64,000 nucleotides of DNA from Pseudofrankia inefficax. Lineage in GTDB: Bacteria > Actinomycetota > Actinomycetes > Frankiales > Frankiaceae. Below are positions 50,966 through 59,813 of this stretch, one piece after another; the first letter of the stretch is position 1; each line of letters begins with the position of its first letter. The notes beneath the pieces were generated by a model. The model saw only the letters and a list, made by a program, of their open reading frames with translations. It had not been told where the DNA came from and searched no databases. The stretch is taken from positions 6,696,001 to 6,760,000 of the forward strand of contig NC_014666.1 of the NCBI RefSeq assembly GCF_000166135.1, in the 5' to 3' direction. The position numbers and the translations under genes were made by a program.

Positions 50966-52470
50966 CGCCCGCCCTCACGGCACGCCCTCGGCCGACCCCG
51001 GACTTCCTGAAGACCGGCCCCAAGAAGCTGCTGATCGGCGGCGAGTGGGTCGACGCGGCCGGCGGGCGGACGTTCACCAGCGTCAACCCGTCGACCGGCG
51101 CGACGATCGCCGAGCTCGCCGAGGGCGACGCGACCGACGTCGACCGGGCCGTCGCGGCGGCCCGGGCCGCGTTCGACGGCGGGCCCTGGCCGCGGCTGAC
51201 CCCGCGCCACCGCCAGGACCTCCTGTGGGCCTTCGCCGATGCGGTCCAGCGCGAGTTCGAGGAGCTGCGCCTGCTGGAGACGCTCGACATGGGCGTCCCG
51301 ATCGGCCGGCCCCGGGCGAAGGCGCGTACCTCCTGGGAAGCCAGCGTGCTGCGCTACTTCGCCGGCTGGGCGACGAAGATCCAGGGTGAGACGATCCAGA
51401 GCTCGCTGCCCGGGTCGGTCTTCACCTACACGCAGAAGGAGCCGGTCGGTGTCGTGGCGGCGATCGTGCCGTGGAACCGGCCGATCAGCAACGCCATCTG
51501 GAAGATCGCGCCGGTGCTCGCCACCGGCTGCACGATGGTGCTCAAGCCCTCCGAGGAGGCGAGCCTCGTCGCCATCCGGCTCGGTGAGCTGCTCGTCGAG
51601 ATCGGGCTGCCGGCCGGAGTCGTCAACGTCGTCACCGGCCTCGGCGCCACCGTCGGCGCGGCCCTGGCCGAGCATCCGGGCGTGGACAAGGTCGCGTTCA
51701 CGGGTTCGACTGCCGTCGGGCAACAGATCATCCGGGCCTCCGCCGGCAACGTCAAACGGGTCACGGTGGAGCTCGGTGGCAAGTCGCCGGACGTCGTGTT
51801 CGCCGACGCCGACCTCGACCGCGCCGTCCCCGGCGTCGCGATGGGCGTCTTCCTGAACTCGGGGCAGATCTGCTGCGCGGGCAGCCGCGTGTACGTCGAA
51901 CGGCCGGTCTACGACGAGTTCGTCGAGCGGATGTCCACGTTCGCGGACGGCCTGCGAGTCGGCGACAGCCTGGACCCGGAGACCGTGATCGGCCCGGTCG
52001 TCTCGGCCCGCCAGCTCGACCGGGTGGTCGGCTACCTCGACCTGGGCAAGGCCGAGGGGGTCCGCACGACCGCGGGTGGGCGGCGGCTGGCCGACGGCGA
52101 CCTGGGTGACGGCTTCTTCGTCGCGCCGACGGTCTTCGCCGACGTCCGCGACGACATGCGGGTCGCCCGCGAGGAGATCTTCGGCCCGGTCGCCTGCGTC
52201 CTGCCGTTCGACACCCTCGAAGAGGCGACGACCCGGTCCAACGACAGCCCGTTCGGCCTGGCCGGCGGCGTGTGGACCCGCGACGTCGGCCGCGCGTTCC
52301 GGATGGCGAACGGCCTGCGGGTCGGCACCGTCTGGGTGAACACCATGCTGGACATGGACCCGGCCGTGCCCTTCGGCGGCTACAAGACCAGCGGGTACGG
52401 CCGCGAGATGGGCCAGAGCTCGCTGGAGAGCTACCTCAACGTGAAATCGGTCTGGATCAACACGGAGTGA
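50962..52470 (+). CDS. Aldehyde dehydrogenase family protein
   Basis: A 502-aa enzyme. Glu near 270 in TVELGGKSPDVVF and Cys near 304 in GQICCAGSR are the catalytic pair; an extra Cys is adjacent. GVVAAIVPWNRPISNAIWKI is the cofactor region. Middle gene of EthD > ALDH > P450, so the P450 or an alcohol dehydrogenase may feed it an aldehyde. Paralogue at 30044. Confidence 0.93.
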   Translation: MTPALTARPRPTPDFLKTGPKKLLIGGEWVDAAGGRTFTSVNPSTGATIAELAEGDATDVDRAVAAARAAFDGGPWPRLTPRHRQDLLWAFADAVQREFEELRLLETLDMGVPIGRPRAKARTSWEASVLRYFAGWATKIQGETIQSSLPGSVFTYTQKEPVGVVAAIVPWNRPISNAIWKIAPVLATGCTMVLKPSEEASLVAIRLGELLVEIGLPAGVVNVVTGLGATVGAALAEHPGVDKVAFTGSTAVGQQIIRASAGNVKRVTVELGGKSPDVVFADADLDRAVPGVAMGVFLNSGQICCAGSRVYVERPVYDEFVERMSTFADGLRVGDSLDPETVIGPVVSARQLDRVVGYLDLGKAEGVRTTAGGRRLADGDLGDGFFVAPTVFADVRDDMRVAREEIFGPVACVLPFDTLEEATTRSNDSPFGLAGGVWTRDVGRAFRMANGLRVGTVWVNTMLDMDPAVPFGGYKTSGYGREMGQSSLESYLNVKSVWINTE

Positions 52471-52477
52471 TGAGCAG

Positions 52478-53761
52478 ATGGACACGACAGCGTCGACACC
52501 GGCCGCCGGCTTAACGGACGTGTCCGCCGCGGTGCCGCAGCACCGGCTGCCAGACGGCCGGATGCCGGACGAGTGGTGCCTGCGGGAGTTCGACCACGTC
52601 GCGCCGGAGCTCGCCCCGGTGCTGCCGGAGACACTCAGCCGGATGCGGTCGCTCTGCCCGGTCGCGCACAGCGAGCTGCACGGCGGCTACTGGGTGGTGA
52701 CGAAGTACGAGGACGTGCTGCGGGTCGCGCAGGACTGGGAGACGTTCACCTCGACCGACGGCCTGAACATCCCGCCGAGCCGAGGCCACGTCCGCAACAT
52801 CCCGGTCGAGGTGGACCCGCCCGAGCAGCGCGTCTACAAGCGGCTGGTCAACCAGCACCTGACGCCACGGGCGATCGCCCACTGGGAGGCACCGGTCCGA
52901 GCGCTGGTGACCCGGCTGCTCGACGACATGATCGAGCGCGGCTCCTGCGAGTTCATGGACGACTTCGCCCGGCCGTTCCCCAGCATCGCCTTCTTCGACC
53001 TCGCCCTGCACGCGCCGCGGGAGGACCTGGAGAAGGTCTCCCTGCTGGCGTCGGCCGCGTCGGTGCCGAACCATCCGCAGGCACGGGAGTGCTGGGCCGG
53101 GCTCTCCGCCTGGATCACCGACCTCGTCGCGACCCGGCGGGCCGGCGAGCCCAAGGGCGACGTCGTCGACGCGATCCTCGCCGCCGAGTACGAGGGGCGC
53201 CCGCTGACCGAGGGCGAGACGACCGGCATCATCCAGCTGCTCATCCTCGGCGGGCTGGAGACCACCGCCGGGGCGCTGGGCCTGATGATGCTGCGGTTCG
53301 CCGCGCAGCCGGAGATCCCCGCGCAGCTGCGGGCCGACCCCGCGCTGATCCCGACCGCCGTCGAGGAGCTGTTGCGCCTCGACTCGCCCTTCATCGCCGT
53401 CGCCCGCACCGCCACCCGCGACGTCGAGCTCGGCGGCCGCCAGATCGCCAAGGGCGACAAGGTGCTCATGTACTGGGCGTCGGCCAACCACGACACGGCC
53501 GAGTTCCCGGGCGGCGAGCAGTTCGACGCCACCCGCTCCCCCAACCGTCACGTCGCCTTCGGCGCCGGGCCGCACCGCTGCCTGGGCTCCGCCGTCGCCC
53601 GGCTGAACCTCCGCGTCGCGCTGGAGGAGCTGACCCGCCGGCTGGACGACGTCCGGCTGGCCGACGGCGCGAGCGTGCACTTCCACAACACCCTCACCCG
53701 CGCCCCGCACAGCCTCCCACTCACGTTCCGCCCCGGCGCACGACTCGGCACCACGGAGTAA
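52478..53761 (+). CDS. Cytochrome P450
   Basis: A 427-aa P450 with heme motif FGAGPHRCLGSAVARL (Cys near 368), ELLRLDSPFI as the ExxR-type segment and I-helix GGLETTAG. It shares FMDDFARPFPSIAFFDLALH with the P450 at 17991. It starts 7 nt after the aldehyde dehydrogenase. No ferredoxin is encoded nearby; the one at 13344 is the only one in the window. Confidence 0.92.
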   Translation: MDTTASTPAAGLTDVSAAVPQHRLPDGRMPDEWCLREFDHVAPELAPVLPETLSRMRSLCPVAHSELHGGYWVVTKYEDVLRVAQDWETFTSTDGLNIPPSRGHVRNIPVEVDPPEQRVYKRLVNQHLTPRAIAHWEAPVRALVTRLLDDMIERGSCEFMDDFARPFPSIAFFDLALHAPREDLEKVSLLASAASVPNHPQARECWAGLSAWITDLVATRRAGEPKGDVVDAILAAEYEGRPLTEGETTGIIQLLILGGLETTAGALGLMMLRFAAQPEIPAQLRADPALIPTAVEELLRLDSPFIAVARTATRDVELGGRQIAKGDKVLMYWASANHDTAEFPGGEQFDATRSPNRHVAFGAGPHRCLGSAVARLNLRVALEELTRRLDDVRLADGASVHFHNTLTRAPHSLPLTFRPGARLGTTE

Positions 53762-53857
53762 CCGGCCCGGACCTGGGCCTCCCTCAGCGAGCGGTCGGCG
53801 GTCGGGCTACGCGTCGGGCGAGCCGGCCGTCGGCGGCTCCGCCCTGGTCGGCTCCCA

Positions 53858-54523
53858 CTACCCGCGCGCGCCCCGGCCCCCGGCGACCAGGTCGTCGAGG
53901 CCCGGGGCACCGGGAGGAAGGAGCTGCCCCGCCGTGGCGAGAAACATGTCGAGCGGAACGGCCGTCCGGCGGGCTTTGGCCGCCGTCTCGGCGAGGCGTC
54001 GCAGGGTGGAGGGCAAAGTCGTCACCCAGCCACCGACCTGGAGGCCGTCGCGGCCGTAGTCATGGACGAGGGCCGCCCGGTCGTCGAACAGCAGGAAATC
54101 GAAGTAGCTGTGGTTGGGCAGCGGGCGCGGATCGTCGTCCGGCACGACGGCAATCTCGATCGTCTCGCCCCGCCGGGCCCGCACCACGTAGTTCCACATC
54201 TCGAAAGTCAGGTATTCGGTCAGCGGAAAGCGGACCAGCCGCATCCGCACGAACGGCGTGCCGTTCCGCACCGCCGCGTCGTAGATCGACTGGTCGCCGG
54301 CGGCCTCGGCCTCGAGCAGCCCCGGAACGGCGGAGTGGTCCCCCCGCTGGTAGGCCAGCCAGGACCGCGTCTCGGGCTCCTGGTAGGCCTGCCAGCACTC
54401 GGACTTCACCAGCTCGCGCTCAACCGTCCCCCACCATTTCCCGAACTCGGCTCCGAACTCGGCCAGCGAAAGCCGCCGGGCCTCCCGGAGAGCCCACTCG
54501 GGTGGCCGAATCTCGTCACGCAT
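53858..54523 (-). CDS. DUF6879-family protein
   Basis: A 221-aa protein. FGAEFGKWWGTVERELVK at the N-terminus, LVRFPLTEYLTFEMWNY in the middle and SYFDFLLFDDRAALVHDYG near residue 150 fit actinomycete DUF6879 proteins, usually found next to XRE or DUF397 genes. The function is unknown. The ATG at MRDEIRPPEW was chosen over one 42 nt upstream because the upstream gene (54516-54758) would otherwise overlap it more; it still overlaps by 8 nt. Confidence 0.7.
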   Translation of the reverse strand: MRDEIRPPEWALREARRLSLAEFGAEFGKWWGTVERELVKSECWQAYQEPETRSWLAYQRGDHSAVPGLLEAEAAGDQSIYDAAVRNGTPFVRMRLVRFPLTEYLTFEMWNYVVRARRGETIEIAVVPDDDPRPLPNHSYFDFLLFDDRAALVHDYGRDGLQVGGWVTTLPSTLRRLAETAAKARRTAVPLDMFLATAGQLLPPGAPGLDDLVAGGRGARG

Positions 54524-54758
54524 CAGGAATGTCTCCTCTCGCCGCGAGGAGGACCGAGCGGTCAATTCTTACCACGCGCTCCCCAGGGGCGCAGTGGACG
54601 CCTGGAAGCATCGAAAGATCGATCTCTCCCGTAATATCCCACCCGACGACGGCAAAGTCACCGCCAGCGAGTTCCACAATATCCGGGGAACCGGTCGCGC
54701 CGGTCGTCTCCTCGGCAGCCGGACGACCCAGTCTGCGGACGGCTCGCATTTCAGACAC
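54516..54758 (-). CDS. Small hypothetical protein, partner of the DUF6879 gene
   Basis: An 80-aa protein beginning at a GTG (VSEMRAVRRLG), with a strand-rich middle PDIVELAGGDFAVVGWDITG and an Arg/Asp-rich C-terminus. It fits the small genes that often precede DUF6879 in actinomycetes; I do not recognise a domain. The stop overlaps the next gene by 8 nt. Confidence 0.5.
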   Translation of the reverse strand: MSEMRAVRRLGRPAAEETTGATGSPDIVELAGGDFAVVGWDITGEIDLSMLPGVHCAPGERVVRIDRSVLLAARGDIPDA

Positions 54759-55084
54759 GACGCACCCCTACCAGGAGCGGATCAACGACAAAGGTCACGG
54801 TAACACGGAAAAGCGCCCCGCCAACGACGTCCACGAAAGGCCGACCGGTCCTGGAAAGTCGGCGGCTCGGTGAGGGCCGCCGAGCGCCCGGCTGTCGCTG
54901 GTGGCATCCAGCCGCGGCCGGTCCGGGCGCGCGCTATGGCCCAGAGGACCTGCCGGCCACCCGCGAACGCCTGTTCCTTCGGGTACGTCCGTCGCGCCTC
55001 CGCAACATCACGCTGCCGCACGGACTACGTTGTTGCTCGGTGGCGTAAGGGATCCCGTGCGGGTGACAGGGGGCGAACGTTCGC
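54759..55084. other. Divergent intergenic region
   Basis: About 325 nt before the DUF6879 pair and the DUF6082 gene. A 12-bp palindrome GCGAACGTTCGC (55073-55084) ends exactly before the DUF6082 ATG. No RNA gene was seen. Confidence 0.5.
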
Positions 55085-55717
55085 ATGTCGGCAGGACGGG
55101 ACAGTCGTCGCCCGATCGTCGTCTCCCTCGTGATCGCGATGGCCACGCTGGCGGTCGCCGCCTCCGTGACCGTTCCGCTGGTCGTGCTGACCGCCTTGGA
55201 CGATCGGTCGTTGAACCGGTGGTCGCTGATCGGGCAAGCCATGGCTCCGGTCGGGCTGGTGTATTCCGCAGCCGCGCTGTTCGGAATCGTCTTCACGCTC
55301 GTGCTGCAGCAGCGCGACCTATCCAACCAGCGGGAATCTCTGAATGTGGCGCTTGACGAGCAACGCCGAAGCAGCGAGATCGCGCTGCGAGCGCTGCACG
55401 TCGACCTCATCAAGATGGCTCTGGACGACAACGAACTGGCGGAAGTCTGGCCACCACTTTCGCCTGGGGTTCCAGAGACGAGGAAGGATCATTACTGCAA
55501 CCTGATCCTCAACCTCCAGAAGGTTGCCTTCGAGGCGAAGACCATCGAGGTAGACGAGTTGCGGGGAGCACTCGCCTACCTGATGCACAGCCCCGACATG
55601 TACCAGTTCTGGACCAAGGTCCGCGCGACCCGGGTCGAAATCACCGAAGGTGATGCCGGCGAAGACGTCTTCACCGCCCTCGTCGACCAGGCCTACGTCG
55701 GCGCCTCGCCGGCCTGA
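55085..55717 (+). CDS. DUF6082-family membrane protein
   Basis: A 210-aa protein with two membrane helices (about 11-36 and 49-72) and a cytoplasmic helical C-terminus (NVALDEQRRSSEIALRALH; DLIKMALDDNELAEVW). This layout is the DUF6082 family of streptomycetes and relatives, of unknown role. GGGGG lies upstream; the ATG is directly at the end of the GCGAACGTTCGC palindrome, which could be its operator. Confidence 0.7.
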   Translation: MSAGRDSRRPIVVSLVIAMATLAVAASVTVPLVVLTALDDRSLNRWSLIGQAMAPVGLVYSAAALFGIVFTLVLQQRDLSNQRESLNVALDEQRRSSEIALRALHVDLIKMALDDNELAEVWPPLSPGVPETRKDHYCNLILNLQKVAFEAKTIEVDELRGALAYLMHSPDMYQFWTKVRATRVEITEGDAGEDVFTALVDQAYVGASPA

Positions 55718-55733
55718 CCTCGGCGCCGCGCAG

Positions 55734-55769
55734 AGCGGCGACGCCACCGCTGGTGGTGGCGCCGCCGCT
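55734..55769. terminator. Terminator-like hairpin
   Basis: AGCGGCG-A-CGCCACC pairs with GGTGGCG-C-CGCCGCT (one mismatch) across a 6-nt loop, between the convergent DUF6082 and XRE genes. Confidence 0.6.
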
Positions 55770-55844
55770 GAATATCAGGCCGGGAGCCGTCGCCAAACGG
55801 CGGGATAGTTCCGTACTCTCCCGGCTGACCGCCGAGCGAGCCGG

Positions 55845-56465
55845 TCAGCTGTCGGTCCGGGTCGCCGGGCGGGCGCGTAGGTGGAGGCGTTCGCCCTGTG
55901 GGCCGAAGAGGCTGAGGATCTCGGTTGGCTGGGCGGTCGGGTTCGCGAAGGCGTGCGGCACGTGGGTGTCGAACTCGGCCGCCTCGCCGGCGCCGAGCAG
56001 GAGGTCGTGCTCGCCCAGCAGCAGCCGTAGTCGGCCGGAGAGCACGTAGAGCCACTCGTAACCCTCGTGGACCTGCGGCTGAGGCTCGCTCGCCGGCCAG
56101 TGGGCCGGAATGAGCATCTTGAACGCCTGCAGGCCACCGGGGCGGCGGGTCAGCGGGATGAACGTCATGCCGTTGCGCTGGAACGGACGCGGATGAATCC
56201 GCGGGTCGGCGGTCGGCGGGTGCCCTACCAGCTCGTCGAGCGGGACCTGATGGGCCCGGGCCAACGGCAGCAACAGCTCCAGGGTGAGCTTCCGCTGCCC
56301 GGACTCCAGCCGCGACAGCGTGCTGACGGAGATACCGGTCGCCTGGGACAGCTGCGGCAGGGTCACCTCGCGCTCGTGCCGCAGCGCCCGCAGCCTCGGC
56401 CCCACCGCGGCCAGCACGTCGTCGAAGGCGGGCTCGGACGCGTCGTCCAGTCGTTGGTCCACCAC
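55845..56465 (-). CDS. XRE-family regulator with C-terminal cupin domain
   Basis: A 206-aa protein. An XRE helix-turn-helix is at about residues 23-75 (LPQLSQATGISVSTLSRLES) and a small-molecule-binding cupin follows at 110-200 (HEGYEWLYVLSGRLRLLLGE). Proteins of this type often regulate the adjacent divergent gene; here that is the FAD/methyltransferase fusion. GTG start. A TTTGCC-N5-GGCAAA inverted repeat lies 9 nt before its start. Confidence 0.87.
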   Translation of the reverse strand: MVDQRLDDASEPAFDDVLAAVGPRLRALRHEREVTLPQLSQATGISVSTLSRLESGQRKLTLELLLPLARAHQVPLDELVGHPPTADPRIHPRPFQRNGMTFIPLTRRPGGLQAFKMLIPAHWPASEPQPQVHEGYEWLYVLSGRLRLLLGEHDLLLGAGEAAEFDTHVPHAFANPTAQPTEILSLFGPQGERLHLRARPATRTDS

Positions 56466-56474
56466 GCCATCTAG

Positions 56475-56491
56475 TTTGCCATCTTGGCAAA
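56475..56491. promoter_or_regulatory. Inverted repeat, possible XRE operator
   Basis: TTTGCC-ATCTT-GGCAAA, perfect 6-bp arms with a 5-nt centre, between divergent genes. Different from classes A-C. Confidence 0.55.
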
Positions 56492-56602
56492 GGAATTTGT
56501 CAAACTCGGCCAGGCCGGTGCACTGTCACCCCCGAGTGAAGAGGCACCCGAGCCCGCGGCCACGGACAGACCGGCCGCGGGCGGCGCACACAGGAGGCAG
56601 GC

Positions 56603-58285
56603 ATGGCGATCCGGACAGCCGACCGGGTGAGCGGTGGCGACAGCTACGACGTGGTGGTCGTCGGCGGCGGGGCGGCCGGGCTCTCGGGGGCGCTGACGCT
56701 CGCCCGGGCACGCCGGTCGGTGCTGGTGGTCGACGCGGGGGCACCCCGTAACGCCCCCGCGGACGGCGTGCACAACTACCTCGGTCGAGAGGGCGTTCCC
56801 CCGGCAGAGCTGCTGGCGGCGGGCCGCGCCGAGGTGGCCAGCTACGGAGGCCAGGTGATATCCGGGGGGGTCACCACGCTCGCGCGGATCGACGGCGCCG
56901 GCCTCCCGCCGGACGGTGGCCCGAGGTTCAAGGTCGGGCTGGCGGACGGCCGGACGGTGCTGGCCCGCCGGCTGCTCGTGGCGACGGGCCTCGTCGACGA
57001 GCTTCCCGACGTGCCCGGTCTGGCCGACCGGTGGGGGCGCGACGTGGTGCACTGCCCGTACTGCCACGGCTGGGAGCTGCGCGACGAGCCGATCGGCATC
57101 CTGGCCACCGGGCCGTTGGCCGTCCATCAGGCCCTGCTGTGGCGGCAGCTGACCGCCGACGTCGTCCTGTTCCGGCACACCACGCCGCCGCTCGCCGACG
57201 AGCAGGCCGAGCAGCTCGCGGCGCGCGGGATCCGGGTCGTCGACGGCGAGGTCGCCGGGCTGGAGGTCACCGACGACCGGCTCACCGGCATCCGGTTGCG
57301 CTCCGGCGAGGTCGTCGCACGCCGGGCGGTCGCCGTCGGGTCCAGGATGGTGAGCCGGGCCGACCTGCTCGCGCCGCTGGGCCTGGCACCCGCCGAGCTG
57401 CGGCTCGGCGAGTTCGTCATCGGCTCCCAGATCGAGGCCGACCCGATGGGCGCGACGGCCGCGCCCGGCGTGTGGGTCGCGGGCAACGTCGCCAGCGCCC
57501 AGGCCCAGGTCCTGGTGTCCGCCGCCGCCGGCCTGACCGCAGGTGCCGCGATCAACATGGACCTGGTCACCGAGGACACGCAACTGGCAGTCGACGCCCA
57601 CCGCAAGGACCTGGTCTTCGGCCCGGGCGCCTGGGACGCGCGGCACCGGGCGCACGCCGAGGCGCACCCGGGCCCCGACCGGCCCAACCCGGTGCTGGTC
57701 GAGCAGATCGCGGGCCTGCCGGCCGGGACGGCCCTCGACGCGGGAGCGGGCACAGGCGCGGACGCGGGCTGGCTGGCCGACCGCGGCTGGAAGGTCACCG
57801 CCGTCGACCTCTCACCCGCGGCCCTGGAGGCCGCCGCGCGCCACACCGCCCGCCACGGCCACGACATCACCTGGCGACGGGCTGATCTCGCGGCCGAGCC
57901 GGCGCCGGGGACGTTCGACCTGGTCGTCTCCCACTACCTGTGCGTCCCACCGGGCCCGCGTCGCACCCTGTTCGCGAACCTGGCGGCGGCCGTCGCTCCG
58001 GGCGGCACGCTCCTGCTCGTCGGCCACGCCCCCGCCGACGTTGACTCGTCCACGCAGGCTGGTGCCGGCCACGGGCACGGCGGCCGGCACACCGCGCCCG
58101 ATCCGCACCCGGCCGAGGTGGCCTGGAGCGCTCCCGAGGTCGCCTCCACCCTGGGCCCCGACTGGACGATCGAGATCGCCGAGACCCGTCCGGTCATGGC
58201 CCACGAGCACCATGGCGCGGCGACCCACGACTCGGTCCTGCGCGCCCGCCGCAGCCCGTCGGCGGCATCACTCACCGACGGCTGA
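56603..58285 (+). CDS. NAD(P)/FAD oxidoreductase-SAM methyltransferase fusion
   Basis: A 560-aa two-domain protein. Residues 1 to about 330 are a thioredoxin reductase-like flavoprotein: GGGAAG at 21-26 and a C151-x-x-C154 redox pair in CPYCHGWE. From about residue 365 a class I SAM methyltransferase follows: LDAGAGTGAD near 378 and ADLAAEPAPGTFDLVVSHYL. Such fused or paired genes occur in actinomycetes next to an XRE-cupin regulator, as here; the substrate is unknown. It may detoxify an oxidised or metalloid compound by reduction and methylation; inference. Confidence 0.88.
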   Translation: MAIRTADRVSGGDSYDVVVVGGGAAGLSGALTLARARRSVLVVDAGAPRNAPADGVHNYLGREGVPPAELLAAGRAEVASYGGQVISGGVTTLARIDGAGLPPDGGPRFKVGLADGRTVLARRLLVATGLVDELPDVPGLADRWGRDVVHCPYCHGWELRDEPIGILATGPLAVHQALLWRQLTADVVLFRHTTPPLADEQAEQLAARGIRVVDGEVAGLEVTDDRLTGIRLRSGEVVARRAVAVGSRMVSRADLLAPLGLAPAELRLGEFVIGSQIEADPMGATAAPGVWVAGNVASAQAQVLVSAAAGLTAGAAINMDLVTEDTQLAVDAHRKDLVFGPGAWDARHRAHAEAHPGPDRPNPVLVEQIAGLPAGTALDAGAGTGADAGWLADRGWKVTAVDLSPAALEAAARHTARHGHDITWRRADLAAEPAPGTFDLVVSHYLCVPPGPRRTLFANLAAAVAPGGTLLLVGHAPADVDSSTQAGAGHGHGGRHTAPDPHPAEVAWSAPEVASTLGPDWTIEIAETRPVMAHEHHGAATHDSVLRARRSPSAASLTDG

Positions 58286-58658
58286 TCAATGCCTGGACCC
58301 TCGGCTGGCCGCAGAACTGATCACGACCAGCCGAGGGTCGTGCTCGCGATCACGGACGGGTGGCGGTGGCGAGTCGAGCGAGGCTGGGCCGCGCGGTGGG
58401 TGTCACTGTTCGCAGCGGGCCGACCGATGACGGATGCGCCGGGTAGCAGGGAGCCGGTATGAGGGCACCAACGGTGCTGGGGGGTCGGCGCATCTGTGGC
58501 GTTTGACATGTCTTGTCGTTACTGTCCGGTCCGTAGTCGCCGTCGGTCCTGGGGTGGGGCCGGCCCGAGCGCCGCCGTGTGGTCGGGTCGACGATCGGCG
58601 CGCAGGTCGAACCGTCGCAGCGGAACTGCCGCGTGCGACCGCACCTGGGCGGGGTCAG
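58286..58658. other. Intergenic region with terminator
   Basis: About 370 nt. The first part holds the hairpin at 58296-58339; the rest is the upstream region of the membrane protein. A TTGACA at 58503 has no convincing -10 element after it. No RNA gene was seen. Confidence 0.5.
58296..58339. terminator. Terminator-like hairpin
   Basis: GACCCTCGGCTGG and CCAGCCGAGGGTC form a perfect 13-bp stem across an 18-nt loop, just after the fusion gene. Confidence 0.65.
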
Positions 58659-59639
58659 ATGCAGAACTCGGAAGATCCGGTATTAGCCGCGGAAGCCGCG
58701 GCGTCGGCCGGTGACGGCACCGCCGGCAGCGAGCCCGCCGCCGCCGAGACCCACGGCGCCGAGGCCGCCGACAGCCAGCCTCCCGATCCGCCAGTCGCCG
58801 ACGCCGAGCCACCCAAGATCGACCCACTCGACACCGAGCTTCAGAACAGCGAGCCTCAGTACACCGAACCGCTCAACCCCGAACCGCTCAACCCCGAGCC
58901 GGCCGACGCCACGACGGCCGCCGCCGAACCAGCCGACACCGACGACGCCGAACCAGCCGCCGGGCCAGCCGCCGACGCTGAGCCATTCGACACCGATGAC
59001 GGCGGGCTAGCCGACCTTGGGCTAGCCGATATCGAGCCGGGCAACGCGGCCGGTCTCGCACCGCTGGACGCCGACGAGGACGACGAGGACGACCCGGCGG
59101 ACCGGCCGGCGCGGGTGGTATCGCGGTCGGTGGTCGTCGCGATGCTGGCGCTGCTGTTCATGCTGATCGCCGGTGTCGTGGTGACGGCGATCGGCCAGCA
59201 CGGCGGCAGCAGGGCCAGCGGGTCCGCGGAACGGCCGATCGCCTTCCCGAGCGCGCTCGGCTCGGCCGACACGACGGCCCCGGAGCCGGGCGACACGAGC
59301 CCGGCTCCCGTCGACGCCGCGCCGACGCCCACCGAGCCGACCCCGACCGATACCGAGTTCCCGGCACCAACGGACACCACGGCGCCCGCTCCCCCGCCGG
59401 CCGCCCAACCGATCTCGGCCGCGGCCGGGCCGGGCGCCAACCAGGGCGGGGCCGTCCGCGCCCAGGCCTCCCCCGCGCCGGCCCGCACGTCGGCTCCCCA
59501 GAGCGGCCCCCGACCGAACGCCGAGTCGTCGGCCAGCTCCGCACCGACCAGGAAGCCGAGCAGGTCCCAGTCGCGCTGCGGCCCCGTGGCGGCGTTCCTG
59601 TTCCTGTTCTGGACCGTGCTCGGCGTCGGTCCCTGCTGA
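58659..59639 (+). CDS. Single-pass membrane protein with acidic repeats
   Basis: A 326-aa protein with no recognised domain. The N-terminal about 150 residues are acidic and Ala/Pro/Glu-rich, with a repeated EPLNP unit (about residues 67-78) and many EPAD/EPA elements. One helix follows (about 155-178, VVAMLALLFMLIAGVVVTAI). The C-terminal half is Pro/Thr/Ala-rich and ends in a hydrophobic CGPVAAFLFLFWTVLGVGPC. The ATG at MQNSEDPVLAAEAAA is chosen because upstream codons differ in composition. Location across the membrane is inferred. Confidence 0.6.
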   Translation: MQNSEDPVLAAEAAASAGDGTAGSEPAAAETHGAEAADSQPPDPPVADAEPPKIDPLDTELQNSEPQYTEPLNPEPLNPEPADATTAAAEPADTDDAEPAAGPAADAEPFDTDDGGLADLGLADIEPGNAAGLAPLDADEDDEDDPADRPARVVSRSVVVAMLALLFMLIAGVVVTAIGQHGGSRASGSAERPIAFPSALGSADTTAPEPGDTSPAPVDAAPTPTEPTPTDTEFPAPTDTTAPAPPPAAQPISAAAGPGANQGGAVRAQASPAPARTSAPQSGPRPNAESSASSAPTRKPSRSQSRCGPVAAFLFLFWTVLGVGPC

Positions 59640-59707
59640 CACGGCTCGGAGCCGGTCCCAACGCCCAATGCGGCCTCCGGCGCCATTCGCCCGCTCCGGC
59701 GTCCCCA

Positions 59708-59782
59708 TGATCGCCGTTTCAGCCCTCCGGCGGTCGTCGGCGGGCCTGTTTCGTAGCCACCAGCGGGCGAGAACGGAGATCA
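59708..59782. repeat. 75-nt inverted-repeat element, copy 4
   Basis: TGATCGCCGTTT left end, GGTCGT middle, AACGGAGATCA right end; same 75-nt length. Lies between the convergent membrane protein and binding protein genes. Confidence 0.75.
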
Positions 59783-59813
59783 AGGCGACGGGCGGGCGCC
59801 GGTGGTCGCGGCG

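Noticed and set aside
58500-58530. TTGACA at 58503 as a sigma-70-type promoter.
   Set aside because: No -10 element at a normal distance.
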